NCBI GenBank assembly: GCA_001730015.1 | Contig: MDLA01000158.1 | Span: 32,434 to 96,433 of the forward strand | DNA: 64,000 nucleotides | Direction: 5' to 3' | From: Chromatiales bacterium (ex Bugula neritina AB1) | GTDB taxonomy: Bacteria; Pseudomonadota; Gammaproteobacteria; Granulosicoccales; Granulosicoccaceae | Position numbers and translations under genes: made by a program | The notes under the pieces: generated by a model | Databases searched by the model: none | The model's input: the letters and a program-made list of their open reading frames with translations, nothing else | What the model was told of the DNA's origin: nothing | Shown: piece after piece, positions 53,541-62,480 of the stretch | Layout of the letters: each line of letters opens with the position of its first letter | Position numbering within the stretch: position 1 is the stretch's first letter

Positions 53541-54461
53541 TTATCTGCCGCGAATGCGTGGATCAAGCGCATCACGCAGGCCATCTCCCATATAATTAAC
53601 ACTCAGAACGGTTAGGGAAATTGCAAGCCCGGGCCAAATTACTCTCGCCGGTGTCAACTGCATGAAATTGGCACCGTCGTATAGCAAGCGCCCCCAGGTT
53701 GGAAAATCAGACGGAAAGCCCAGCCCCAGAAAGCTCAATGCAGACTCGGTAATTATAGCGTTGGCTATACCGAGCGTTGCCGAAACCATAATCGGGCTCA
53801 GAACATTAGGCAGTATATGTCGACTGATAATCCGCCGCGATGGCGCTCCGACACTTCGCGCTGCAACTACGAATTCCTGTTCCTTCAACGCCAGCACATC
53901 ACCGCGCACAATTCTGGCGGTTTGCATCCAGCTGGTTACCCCGATTATAAATACGATCAGCAGGAATATTCCTGTCTCCGGTCCAAATGCAGATCGCAGG
54001 GAGTCGCGGAACAGCATGATTATCACCAGCAGCAAAGGCAGCAACGGCAGTGCCAGAAATAAATCAGTCAAGCGCATCAAAGGCCCGTCGAGCTTTTTGA
54101 AAAAGCCCGCTAACACACCGATTGCCGCACCCAGTATCAGCGACAGCAGCATGGCAACAACACCGACCAGTAACGAGACCCGCCCGCCAGCCATCACCTG
54201 TGCCAGGGTGTCCCGCCCCAGATTGTCAGTGCCCATCGGGTGCGCCAGCGACGGCCCCAGATTCTTGTTTCTGATATCAAGATACTGTGGATCCAGGGTA
54301 TGGATATAAGGCCCTAGAACCACGCCCAGCACAATCAGAATAAAGACTACTGCGCCAACAACCGCCCCTTTGTGAGTAATGAACTGCGACCATACATCAG
54401 ACCACAGCGAGCGATGTGCGAGCATCTCTTCAGCAGTTACCACGCGAGCTGGATTACTCAT
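53541..54461 (-). CDS. Peptide ABC transporter permease (DppC/OppC type)
   Basis: A 306-residue inner-membrane permease. GAVVGAVVFILIVLGVVLG is the first membrane span, and HPMGTDNLGRDTLAQVMAGGRVSLLVG is the conserved region before span 2 in DppC proteins. The ATPase-contact EAA loop is EFVVAARSVGAPSRRIISRHILPN. The ATG at 54461 overlaps the DppB-type stop by 8 bp. It is the last of five genes (ATPase, ATPase, binding protein, permease, permease) on the minus strand. Confidence 0.93.
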   Translation of the reverse strand: MSNPARVVTAEEMLAHRSLWSDVWSQFITHKGAVVGAVVFILIVLGVVLGPYIHTLDPQYLDIRNKNLGPSLAHPMGTDNLGRDTLAQVMAGGRVSLLVGVVAMLLSLILGAAIGVLAGFFKKLDGPLMRLTDLFLALPLLPLLLVIIMLFRDSLRSAFGPETGIFLLIVFIIGVTSWMQTARIVRGDVLALKEQEFVVAARSVGAPSRRIISRHILPNVLSPIMVSATLGIANAIITESALSFLGLGFPSDFPTWGRLLYDGANFMQLTPARVIWPGLAISLTVLSVNYMGDGLRDALDPRIRGR

Positions 54462-55467
54462 AGCGAATTCGCGGATCAAGCATGCCGTAAATAATATCAG
54501 CAAGCAAATTGAAGAAAACTATTAATATTGCAAAGATAAAAGTCAGTGTCTGCACCAGCGGAATATCCGCCCCCTGTACACCAACGATTAACAGCTGCCC
54601 AAGGCCGTTAACACGGAAAATTTGCTCAGTGATTATAGCGCCACCGAAAATCTGCGGTATGCCTAGCGCTATCACGGTCACCACCGGAATAAGAGAATTT
54701 CTCAGTACATGTACCAGCAGCACCACTTTTTCTTTCAGTCCCTTGGCTCGCGCGGTACGCACATAGTCTTGCGAGAGATTATCAAGCATTGACGCGCGCA
54801 TAAAACGCGACAACTGTGATGCATTAAACAGGGCAAGTACCATTACCGGCATAATCATCTGCTTTACCTGAACCCAGAAGCTGGCAAAGTCCGTAACCTT
54901 ATGGGTGGTGTCATAGATTGAAGGAAGCCAGCCAAGCGTCGAGCTGAATATCACAATAAAAACCAGCCCGGTAAAAAAGGTAGGGACAGAAAACCCCACC
55001 ATAGATACAAACGTTCCTACCTGATCAAACACAGAGTACTGCCGATACGCCGAGACAACACCAATGGGTATGGCGATCAGAATACCAACCACGTAAGACA
55101 TACCCACCACCCATAGTGTCTGGGGCGTTCGCTCGACAATCAGATCAACCACCGGGCTGCGAGTAACCCACGACTGCACACGCAATCGATTTTCACTGTC
55201 ACCGATTGTTATACCGAACCATTGCTCAATTACATTCAACGGTTCATTAATGAAAAATTGCTGCAGCCATTTCAGGTAGCGAATAGGAAAGGGTTCACCC
55301 AGCCCCAGGGAAAGGCGGATTTTTTCACGAACTTCCGGAGGGATCGTCAGCGGCAGATTTCCCGTAGGGTCATTTGGCGCGAGATCGAGAATCGCAAAAA
55401 TCAGAAAACTGATGACCAGTAACGTAGGAACAGCAAACAATAACCTGCGGATTGCATAGTTCAGCAT
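54454..55467 (-). CDS. Peptide ABC transporter permease (DppB/OppB type)
   Basis: A 337-residue permease starting MLNYAIRRLLFAVPTLLVISFLIF, the typical DppB first span; the frame to 55485 adds six residues without support. LGLGEPFPIRYLKWL and the EAA loop DYVRTARAKGLKEKVVLLVHVLRNSLIPV match the family. Six spans are expected. It pairs with the DppC-type protein to form the channel of a dipeptide/oligopeptide importer. Confidence 0.92.
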   Translation of the reverse strand: MLNYAIRRLLFAVPTLLVISFLIFAILDLAPNDPTGNLPLTIPPEVREKIRLSLGLGEPFPIRYLKWLQQFFINEPLNVIEQWFGITIGDSENRLRVQSWVTRSPVVDLIVERTPQTLWVVGMSYVVGILIAIPIGVVSAYRQYSVFDQVGTFVSMVGFSVPTFFTGLVFIVIFSSTLGWLPSIYDTTHKVTDFASFWVQVKQMIMPVMVLALFNASQLSRFMRASMLDNLSQDYVRTARAKGLKEKVVLLVHVLRNSLIPVVTVIALGIPQIFGGAIITEQIFRVNGLGQLLIVGVQGADIPLVQTLTFIFAILIVFFNLLADIIYGMLDPRIRYE

Positions 55468-55544
55468 GGCGGTGTCTTTTCGCAAGTACCGACTGCAGCA
55501 AGGCAGCCGGTACTATTAGAATTGCCGGTATTTCCGGAAGGAGC

Positions 55545-57242
55545 CTATTTGGCTCGCTTCCAGTCCGCAATATTCCAGAGCTCGGAATCCCAGTCATTCA
55601 TGAGAACGCCTTCGAGGGTCATTGCGTGTGCAGAGACACCACCGCGATGAATCAACGGTATAATGGCAACATCCTGCATAAGCATATCGTTCAGCTGTTT
55701 GGCCAGAGCTGCGCGGTCTTCAAGCTTTGCCGTTGTCCCCATTTTCGCCACCAGAGCATCGTACTCCGGATTGCAGTAACGTGGCATATTGCTACCCAGC
55801 CACTGGTTGGCAGGGCTTGGAATGTCGTCACAGATCCATCGGGCCATGTACTTTTCCGGGTCTGTGCCATCAAAGTTATTAGTGTACATTTCTATATCTG
55901 CAAAGAATTTCTGGAAGGTGTCAGGACTTGACTGATCACCACCGAAAAACACACCACCATCAATATTGCGTAATTCTGTCTCGACGCCGATCTCAGCCCA
56001 CCACTGCTTGATCAAAGCCTGAGTCGCCTGCCTGACTGAATTGGTAGATGTTTGATATAGAATTGATAATCGCACACCATCTTTAGCACGTACGCCATCT
56101 CCGCCAACCGCCCAGCCAGCTTCATCAAGCAGTTTATTTGCGGCGTCTATATCCTGAACTTTGCAGGCATCGTTTGCAGTAGATGCATATATTTCCGGAG
56201 CAGGTAAGACATTGCATGTCACCTGGCCTGCACTGCCGTAGCCAACGTCAACCAGAGTCTGCCGATCAATAGCCAGTGAAAGCGCTTTTCTCACCGCTAT
56301 ATCAGTCAGAAACGGGTGCATACCGCCTTCCAGTGTTCCCCGCTTGTCGCCAAGGGCCGGATCAGGGTTGGTCATGTTAACCATCAGCCGCTCTACAGAG
56401 GTTCCGTATGCAGACACCACCTTGCCCTTACCGCCTGCAGCCATCATGGTTAATATTTCCGGCTCTACCTGCAGGTTCCAGGCGTAATCAAACTCGGCAG
56501 TTTCCAATACGGAACGCGCTGCTGAGGCAGCATCACCGCCGCCCTTTAATACAACACTGGAAAACGCAGGCTTGGCAGCATCACGGTAGTTTTCATTAAC
56601 ACTATAAGCCACCACATCATTAGCTTTGAATTCAGTTACAACAAACGGACCTGTACCGACAGGACCAAAATTCTCTTCAGTGCATTCAGGCGCCTTGGCA
56701 CCCATGCAACTTTCAAATTGCGCTTTTTGTATGATTGGCGACTGTGAACCGACAAAAGGGCCATAGGGAAATGGCTTAGCCACTGAAAACGTAACTTTTA
56801 CTGTCGACTCATCTATTTCATCTACGGATTCAACATCTGTGAAATTGGAAACATGTGCACAACCCCCTTCAGGATGCATGCAGTAGGCAGCGGTGAATGC
56901 AACATCTGCGGATGTAACTTTAGTACCGTCGGACCAAAGCAGGCCATCGGATAATTTCCAGGTTATACTCTTCAGATCTTCAGAAACACCGCCATTTTCT
57001 ACGGTAGGTATTTCATCAACGAGATTAGCAACCATATTGCCTTTTTCGTCGTACTTTGCCAGCGGCTCAATTACCAGTGACGCTGCTTCAACATCTTTCG
57101 TACCCGAAGAAAGAAACGGATTCAGGATTGAAACAGCCTGCCAGTAAAGTATTTTTAACTGGCCATCCGTACCGCGCTCGGCGGCGACATTTCCGTGATA
57201 AAAACTTGCTGCGAGCGCAGCAACCAAGAGTGTTTTTTTCAT
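55545..57242 (-). CDS. Peptide ABC transporter substrate-binding protein (SBP family 5)
   Basis: A 565-residue periplasmic binding protein with a clear signal peptide (MKKTLLVAALAASFYHGNVAA) and no lipobox. ILYWQAVSILNPFLSSG begins the mature part, WKLSDGLLWSDGTKVTSADVAFT is the family-5 signature region, and FVGSQSPIIQK and DRQTLVDVGYGSAGQ are also typical. A strong AAGGAG site precedes the ATG. Peptides, opines or nickel are possible ligands; the peptide-type ATPases and the facing M20 amidohydrolase favour a peptide or acylated amino acid. Confidence 0.92.
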   Translation of the reverse strand: MKKTLLVAALAASFYHGNVAAERGTDGQLKILYWQAVSILNPFLSSGTKDVEAASLVIEPLAKYDEKGNMVANLVDEIPTVENGGVSEDLKSITWKLSDGLLWSDGTKVTSADVAFTAAYCMHPEGGCAHVSNFTDVESVDEIDESTVKVTFSVAKPFPYGPFVGSQSPIIQKAQFESCMGAKAPECTEENFGPVGTGPFVVTEFKANDVVAYSVNENYRDAAKPAFSSVVLKGGGDAASAARSVLETAEFDYAWNLQVEPEILTMMAAGGKGKVVSAYGTSVERLMVNMTNPDPALGDKRGTLEGGMHPFLTDIAVRKALSLAIDRQTLVDVGYGSAGQVTCNVLPAPEIYASTANDACKVQDIDAANKLLDEAGWAVGGDGVRAKDGVRLSILYQTSTNSVRQATQALIKQWWAEIGVETELRNIDGGVFFGGDQSSPDTFQKFFADIEMYTNNFDGTDPEKYMARWICDDIPSPANQWLGSNMPRYCNPEYDALVAKMGTTAKLEDRAALAKQLNDMLMQDVAIIPLIHRGGVSAHAMTLEGVLMNDWDSELWNIADWKRAK

Positions 57243-57313
57243 TGCAGCTCCTTCAATTGTGTTGTACCGCGTGAATAAATTAGGGTCAGGCCAAAAGACC
57301 TAAACACAAGCTA

Positions 57314-58321
57314 CTATACCATATGGCAAGCGACAAAATGGCCGCTGTCTAGTTGCCGCCATTCAGGGGTTTCACTACGACATCTAGCTTCAGCGATCGG
57401 GCAGCGGGTTGAAAAATTACAACCACTGGGCGGATTGGCCGGACTGGGTACATCGCCCTGTAAAATAATTCGTTCGCGAGCCGCCTCTGTTTCGGGGTTT
57501 GGCTCCGGCACAGCTGATAACAACGCTTTGGTATAGGGGTGTTTCGGCATGCTATACAGTGTTCGCCGCGGCGCAAGTTCCACCAGTTTACCCAGATACA
57601 TGACCGCTATCCGATCAGCTATATGCCTCACCATGGATAAATCATGGCTGATAAATAGATACGTTAGATTATGCTGCCTTTGCAGATCTTCTAGTAAATT
57701 GACGACTTGTGCCTGAATTGATACATCGAGTGCTGCTATTGGTTCATCGCAAACAATAAACTTCGGCTCAAGTGCCAGTGCCCTGGCAATCCCGATGCGT
57801 TGCCGCTGGCCGCCGGAAAATTCATGCGGGTAGCGGTTTTCAAAATCCGGATTCATTCCCACGGAATCCAGCAGCTCACGTACCCGATTTCGCTTTTGCT
57901 GGCGTCGCATACCGGCATGCTCGTCAAGTGGTTCGGCAATGATTGAGCCTACCGTCATACGCGGATTAAGACATGCCTGCGGGTCCTGAAATATCATTTG
58001 CATATCAGTACGCAAGGCACGCAGTTGCTCACCGTCTGTTTGAGTGATATCGACGTTATCGAGTAACACCTGACCGGCAGTCGGTTTATAGAGTTTGAGG
58101 ATCGCACGCCCGGTGGTGGATTTTCCGCAGCCGCTCTCACCAACCAGTCCCAGAGTTTCTCCACGATAAGTATCAAAAGAGACATCGTCAACGGCTTTCA
58201 CTTCCCCAACCTGCCGGCGCAACAGCCCTTGAAACACGGGAAAGTGCATACTCAGATTGCGTACTTTCAGCAGCGCTCTGTCGATTTCTACCGGCGCATT
58301 TTCAGGCAAGTGATCTGGCAC
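57314..58321 (-). CDS. Peptide ABC transporter ATPase (DppF/OppF type)
   Basis: A 335-residue ATPase. Walker A is GESGCGKSTTG, the signature FSGGQRQRIG, Walker B FIVCDEPIAALDV, and the switch His is in LFISHDLSMV. The C-terminal oligopeptide extension has VPSPANPPSGCNFSTRCPIAEARC with the cysteines common in DppF/OppF. The open frame runs to 58375, but a GTG at 58321 overlapping the upstream stop as TAGTG, with GGGG 9 bases before it, fits better. It is coupled to the DppD-type gene. Confidence 0.92.
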   Translation of the reverse strand: MPDHLPENAPVEIDRALLKVRNLSMHFPVFQGLLRRQVGEVKAVDDVSFDTYRGETLGLVGESGCGKSTTGRAILKLYKPTAGQVLLDNVDITQTDGEQLRALRTDMQMIFQDPQACLNPRMTVGSIIAEPLDEHAGMRRQQKRNRVRELLDSVGMNPDFENRYPHEFSGGQRQRIGIARALALEPKFIVCDEPIAALDVSIQAQVVNLLEDLQRQHNLTYLFISHDLSMVRHIADRIAVMYLGKLVELAPRRTLYSMPKHPYTKALLSAVPEPNPETEAARERIILQGDVPSPANPPSGCNFSTRCPIAEARCRSETPEWRQLDSGHFVACHMV

Positions 58322-59343
58322 TAGAAATTGCCCCGCAGTTCGATCCTGCCAAACTCGTTGCGCGTAAGCCAGCACGCTACATCATGGCCATCCGCGACCG
58401 CTGCAATCGGCGGGTTCTCCTCTAAACACCGATCAAAAGCGTGCTCACATCGTGGCGCAAACGGACAGCTGACCGGTTGACGGGCCAGGCTTGGTGGCTG
58501 CCCGGCAATTGAATGCAATCGGTCAGATCGCGTGGCATCAACACTAGGAATAGTCGCCAGCAAGGCCCGCGTATAGGGGTGTTGCGGGTTCTTGAACAGG
58601 TCGGCCACTTTTGCGTGTTCTACAATCTGCCCGCCGTACATGACAATAACCCGATCGGCAATACCGGCCACCACCCCGAGATCGTGAGTGATCCAGATAA
58701 TACCCATGCCCTTGTCGTTGCGAAGTTCCCTGATGAGTTCCAGAATTTGCGCCTGTATCGTTACATCAAGCGCAGTTGTCGGTTCGTCGGCGATAAGCAC
58801 TTTCGGCTGACACGCCAGTGCCATGGCGATCATGACCCGTTGACGCATACCACCGGAAAACTGATGCGGGTAATCCTTGAGTCGCTGCTCCGGTTGCGCG
58901 ATACCTACCGTTGCCAGCAGCTCTGCGGCTCGCTTGCGCGCTTCTTTCTTTTTAATCTTCAGATGTTCGCGCAGGGCTTCGACCAATTGAAAACCAACAG
59001 TGAATACCGGGTTCAGGGAAGTCATCGGATCCTGAAACACAAAACCGATATCACCACCACGCAATGCGCGCATTTCTTCGTCGTCCATCGACAGTACATC
59101 GCGTCCCTCAAAGCGAACGCTGCCTTCTACTATTTCGGCCGGTGGACTCGGAAGCAGCTTTAAGAGCGACATCATTGTTACGCTCTTGCCGGAGCCACTT
59201 TCGCCGACCACACCCAGCAGTTCACCGGTCGCGACGGAAAAACTAACTCCATTGACCGCATGAACTTCGCCGTCTCTGGTCTTGAAGACTGTCTTGAGGT
59301 CGGTTACCTCAAGCACAGTTGTCGGTGTTACTTGGTCATTCAT
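58321..59343 (-). CDS. Peptide ABC transporter ATPase (DppD/OppD type)
   Basis: A 340-residue ATPase, first gene of the transporter operon. Walker A is GESGSGKSVT, the signature FSGGMRQRVM, Walker B VLIADEPTTALDV, and the switch WITHDLGVV. The C-terminal Cys cluster (PVSCPFAPRCEHAF) is present. The ATG at 59343 (MNDQVTPTTV) is chosen because the longer frame to 59460 encodes a Cys-rich stretch without family sequence and runs into the promoter shared with the divergent amidohydrolase. Confidence 0.92.
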   Translation of the reverse strand: MNDQVTPTTVLEVTDLKTVFKTRDGEVHAVNGVSFSVATGELLGVVGESGSGKSVTMMSLLKLLPSPPAEIVEGSVRFEGRDVLSMDDEEMRALRGGDIGFVFQDPMTSLNPVFTVGFQLVEALREHLKIKKKEARKRAAELLATVGIAQPEQRLKDYPHQFSGGMRQRVMIAMALACQPKVLIADEPTTALDVTIQAQILELIRELRNDKGMGIIWITHDLGVVAGIADRVIVMYGGQIVEHAKVADLFKNPQHPYTRALLATIPSVDATRSDRLHSIAGQPPSLARQPVSCPFAPRCEHAFDRCLEENPPIAAVADGHDVACWLTRNEFGRIELRGNF

Positions 59344-59514
59344 TCGTTTGCGGTCTTTCGCTCGGCGACAACTACAACACTTACACCCGCAATGTGCAAT
59401 ACGCCCTGACGAAAAATGAACAAATAATCCTCTCAGCATAAGTACCAGCGAGGCTTGCACGGCAAATGCTGTCGGTGCATTCTGTGTAAATTAACTTCCA
59501 CAGAGAATCGAACC

Positions 59515-60684
59515 GTGCCCATCGTAAATCGCTTTGCCGACCTGCTAGCCGAGATAACCGAATGGCGCCGCGATATCCACGCTCACCCGGAGCTGCAGTA
59601 CGATGTGCAGCGCACGGCGGGAATAGTTGCCGCAAAACTGCGTGAATTCGGAGTCGATGAAGTGGTCGAAGGCATTGGCAGAACCGGCGTGGTGGGTCTG
59701 ATCAAAAGCACCACAGGCAGCACCGATCAGGTAATAGGACTGCGCGCTGATATGGATGCCCTGCCAATCCGGGAAGTCACCGGATTGCCCCACGCCTCAG
59801 AATTTGAAGGGAAAATGCACGCTTGCGGCCATGACGGGCACACCGCCATGCTGCTCGGCGCTGCAAAATACCTGTGTGAAACACGCAATTTTTCCGGTAC
59901 CGTCGCGGTGATTTTTCAACCCGCTGAAGAGGGAGGCGGTGGTGGCCGTGAAATGGTCAACGACGGCATGATGGATCGCTTCGGCATTCAGCAGGTTTAT
60001 GGCATGCATAATATGCCCGGCATCCCCATCGGGGAGTTCGCCATCCGCTCCGGCCCGATGATGGCGGCTGCTGACTTGTTCACTGTGGAAATCACGGGGC
60101 TGGGAGGCCATGCAGCAATGCCTCATAACTGCGTTGACCCAACCATCGCCGCAGCACAGATCACTTTAGCGCTGCAGACTATCGTCTCGCGCAACGTCAA
60201 CCCGCTGGAAAATGCGGTGATCTCGGTAACGTCTTTTCACACAGATACAGAAGCTTGTAATGTGATACCGCAAACTGTGCACCTGAAAGGAACCGTAAGA
60301 ACTTTGTCATCCGGGGTCAGAGATCAGCTCGAAACGCGCATGGCGGATCTCATTCAGCATACCGCGCAGGCAATGGGCGCAACAGCCGCGTTCAAATATC
60401 AGCGTAATTATCCGGTTACCGCCAATGCCGTTGAGCAAACCAGCCATGCCGTGAAGGTGGCGGCATCAGTAGCCGGGGAAGCGGCGGTTAATGCAGAGGC
60501 CCCGGCAGTCATGGGAGCGGAGGATTTTTCTTTCATGCTAAACGAGCGGCCCGGCGCATTTATCTTCATGGGCAACGGCAATACGGCCACGCTCCATCAC
60601 CCCGAATACGACTTCAACGACGACGCAATTCCTTACGGCTGCTCCTACTGGGTTCAGCTGGTTGAGCAGTCGATGCCAGCGTGA
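59515..60684 (+). CDS. M20 family amidohydrolase (hippurate hydrolase-like)
   Basis: A 389-residue metal hydrolase from the GTG at 59515. The family sequence starts with EWRRDIHAHPELQYDVQRTAG; LRADMDALPI, HACGHDGHTAMLLGAA, FQPAEEGGGGGREMV, HNMPGIPIG and GAEDFSFML supply the metal and catalytic residues. Relatives cleave N-acyl amino acids, hippurate or indole-3-acetyl conjugates. It is divergent from the peptide transporter, with about 170 bp between starts, so it probably processes what that transporter brings in. Confidence 0.91.
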   Translation: MPIVNRFADLLAEITEWRRDIHAHPELQYDVQRTAGIVAAKLREFGVDEVVEGIGRTGVVGLIKSTTGSTDQVIGLRADMDALPIREVTGLPHASEFEGKMHACGHDGHTAMLLGAAKYLCETRNFSGTVAVIFQPAEEGGGGGREMVNDGMMDRFGIQQVYGMHNMPGIPIGEFAIRSGPMMAAADLFTVEITGLGGHAAMPHNCVDPTIAAAQITLALQTIVSRNVNPLENAVISVTSFHTDTEACNVIPQTVHLKGTVRTLSSGVRDQLETRMADLIQHTAQAMGATAAFKYQRNYPVTANAVEQTSHAVKVAASVAGEAAVNAEAPAVMGAEDFSFMLNERPGAFIFMGNGNTATLHHPEYDFNDDAIPYGCSYWVQLVEQSMPA

Positions 60685-60725
60685 AGGGGCTAGTGCGGAC
60701 CAGGCAGTATTAAACTTAATTCCGG

Positions 60726-60753
60726 CAGACTCCTGCTAGCAGACTCCTGCTAA
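60726..60753. repeat. 14-bp tandem duplication
   Basis: GCAGACTCCTGCTA occurs twice in direct tandem in the gap after the amidohydrolase gene. It looks like a replication-slippage duplication. No function is suggested. Confidence 0.7.
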
Positions 60754-60784
60754 AAGTGCAGACTTGCCCGTGAATTCCACAGTG

Positions 60785-61333
60785 CTAGCCCTGGCGCACC
60801 AGATCCTCAAGTTTAAACACATGTTCGTCGTGCAGACCCAGCGCACGAAGCGCTTCCGCAAGCCTGAGTAAATACTCGCGGTTGGATCCACTTGGGCCGT
60901 GTGAACGCCCTATCTGTTCGGCAATCTCTGCAAGCGGCGCTTCGCCCAGGAACGCATGGTTGCTTTGGCTGGCGACATACACCAGACAACGAACCGACGA
61001 TGCGGTAGTCTGGCCTTCACACGGTTCAGCCGGTAGCAGATGGCAGTCCACCTGATGACGCTCGTAACCGTTTTTTTCGCGGTAATCGAGCTGACGCAGC
61101 ACCTCCACGGCCACATCGGCGGTTATCCGGAACACCATCCCGGTGCAGCGACCGGTTGAATCCGGTACCAGAGTAACGACCCGTCCAGGCGCATCAGGTA
61201 CGCCACGGTGATCGTGCGATCCCTGCCAGAAACGCCGTGACCAGCCATCAATGTAGCTTACCCGTTTTTCCACATACTCAAAGTCCGGCCGCCAGATCAA
61301 CGATCCGTAGCCGAACAACCAGAGATCAGTCAT
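60785..61333 (-). CDS. ChaC-like gamma-glutamylcyclotransferase
   Basis: A 182-residue ChaC-type protein. WLFGYGSLIWRP is the substrate-binding loop and LDYREKNGYERH holds the catalytic Glu; RRFWQGSHDHRGVPDAPGRVVTL is also family-typical. ChaC enzymes split glutathione to 5-oxoproline and Cys-Gly in the cytosol. The 5-oxoproline could be recovered by an enzyme containing PxpB and PxpC (0.6-2.4 kb). Its ATG is only 8 bp from repeat copy 3, whose end (AAGGCGGG) forms the only ribosome-site-like sequence before it. Confidence 0.9.
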   Translation of the reverse strand: MTDLWLFGYGSLIWRPDFEYVEKRVSYIDGWSRRFWQGSHDHRGVPDAPGRVVTLVPDSTGRCTGMVFRITADVAVEVLRQLDYREKNGYERHQVDCHLLPAEPCEGQTTASSVRCLVYVASQSNHAFLGEAPLAEIAEQIGRSHGPSGSNREYLLRLAEALRALGLHDEHVFKLEDLVRQG

Positions 61334-61341
61334 AGTTTTAG

Positions 61342-61507
61342 CCCGCCTTATGCATGGGGAGGCGAGAATATCGCGCCGACCTTATTTATTCAAACCAGGG
61401 GATTTCACAGTGGATTTTCATCTCGTGCCGAATACTTACTGATAGTTGCAAGAGAGAAAATTCTCTGTGGAATCAAAGATCAAGCGAGGCCCCGTGAATA
61501 AGGCGGG
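61342..61507 (+). mobile_element. Repeat family A, copy 3 (complete, TTAG target duplication)
   Basis: A complete 166-bp copy. The left end is CCCGCCTTATGCATGGGG and the right end CCCCGTGAATAAGGCGGG, with TTAG exactly duplicated on both sides (61338-61341, 61508-61511). The inner arms are ATTTCACAGTGGATTTTC and GAAAATTCTCTGTGGAAT. It separates the ChaC-like gene from sodB and must carry or displace their upstream regions. Confidence 0.87.
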
Positions 61508-61669
61508 TTAGTTTGAAGTTGCAACAAACGGCAGTTTACACGTCCGGCAGCATACGTCCCGCACTGATACAACTGACCATTACCGCGCACCGATATCACC
61601 GGATCACGAATTCGTATAAACTCCGCAATGCACCAGAAATTTAACACTTAAAACAGCAGAGGCTTTCCA

Positions 61670-62278
61670 ATGGCTTTCGAATTACCCGATCTCCCCTATG
61701 CACACGATGCACTCGCCGATGCCGGCATGTCTAAAGAGACACTTGAGTTCCACCACGACCTCCACCACAAAGCGTACGTTGATAACGGCAATAAACTAAT
61801 TGCCGGTACCGAGTGGGAAAATAAATCACTTGAAGAGATTGTAAAGGGCACCTACGCTGCCGGTAGTGTTGCCCAGAACGGTATCTTCAACAATGCATCA
61901 CAGCATTGGAATCACATGCAGTTCTGGGAAATGATGGGGCCTGGAGGCAACAGCATGCCCTCAGAGCTTGAATCCCGCATTAACGACGCATTCAGTTCAG
62001 TTGATAAATTCAAAGAAGAATTCGCCGCCGCGGGCGCCGGGCAATTCGGTTCCGGCTGGTGCTGGCTGGTGGTCGACACAGACGGCTCCCTCAAGGTAAC
62101 CAAAACAGAAAACGGCGTTAACCCGCTGTGTTTTAATCAAACAGCACTGCTAGGTTGCGACGTATGGGAACATTCCTATTACATCGACTTCCGCAACAAA
62201 CGTCCTGTATACCTGAGTAACTTCCTCGACAAGCTGGTTAACTGGGAAAACGTCGCCTCACGTCTAGCCAGCGCCTGA
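61670..62278 (+). CDS. sodB: Iron superoxide dismutase
   Basis: A 202-residue Fe/Mn-SOD, converting superoxide to peroxide and oxygen in the cytosol. Metal ligands are His28, His82, Asp164 and His168 (LEFHHDLHH, HWNHMQFW, CDVWEHSYYIDF). Gln78 in FNNASQ sits where Fe-SODs carry their second-shell Gln (Gln69 in E. coli SodB), so the iron type is favoured. The N-terminus FELPDLPYAHDALA is also SodB-like. It is monocistronic, with a strong terminator 37 bp after the stop. The 162 bp between repeat copy 3 and the ATG must hold its promoter. Confidence 0.96.
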   Translation: MAFELPDLPYAHDALADAGMSKETLEFHHDLHHKAYVDNGNKLIAGTEWENKSLEEIVKGTYAAGSVAQNGIFNNASQHWNHMQFWEMMGPGGNSMPSELESRINDAFSSVDKFKEEFAAAGAGQFGSGWCWLVVDTDGSLKVTKTENGVNPLCFNQTALLGCDVWEHSYYIDFRNKRPVYLSNFLDKLVNWENVASRLASA

Positions 62279-62314
62279 TAATAGTTAAAGCAATTCTAAC
62301 GTTAGAGCGCTAAC

Positions 62315-62344
62315 GGTGGCCTCCCCTTCCAACGGGAGGCCACC
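62315..62344 (+). terminator. sodB terminator
   Basis: A perfect 11-bp stem (GGTGGCCTCCC/GGGAGGCCACC) with an 8-base loop, followed by ATGCTTGTT. The stem is the strongest in the window; the T-run is short. A small GTTAG/CTAAC stem lies just before it. Confidence 0.7.
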
Positions 62345-62480
62345 ATGCTTGTTCGCGCCGGTTGTTTCTGAACAGTTGGCAGCAAGCCACATATTCGCAG
62401 CACAGCACCGCTTTAAGTTCAAGCCAAAGCATCTATTGCCGTTACCCTGCGCGACTTCTTAAACATACGCAGGCATCGCC

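Noticed and set aside
59344..59460. N-terminal extension of the DppD-type ATPase with several cysteines.
   Set aside because: It would fill the promoter shared with the divergent amidohydrolase, and the domain begins normally at the ATG at 59343.
60765..60785. CCCGTGAATTCCACAGTG, resembling pieces of repeat family A.
   Set aside because: It is too short, the order of parts does not match the element, and there is no partner end.
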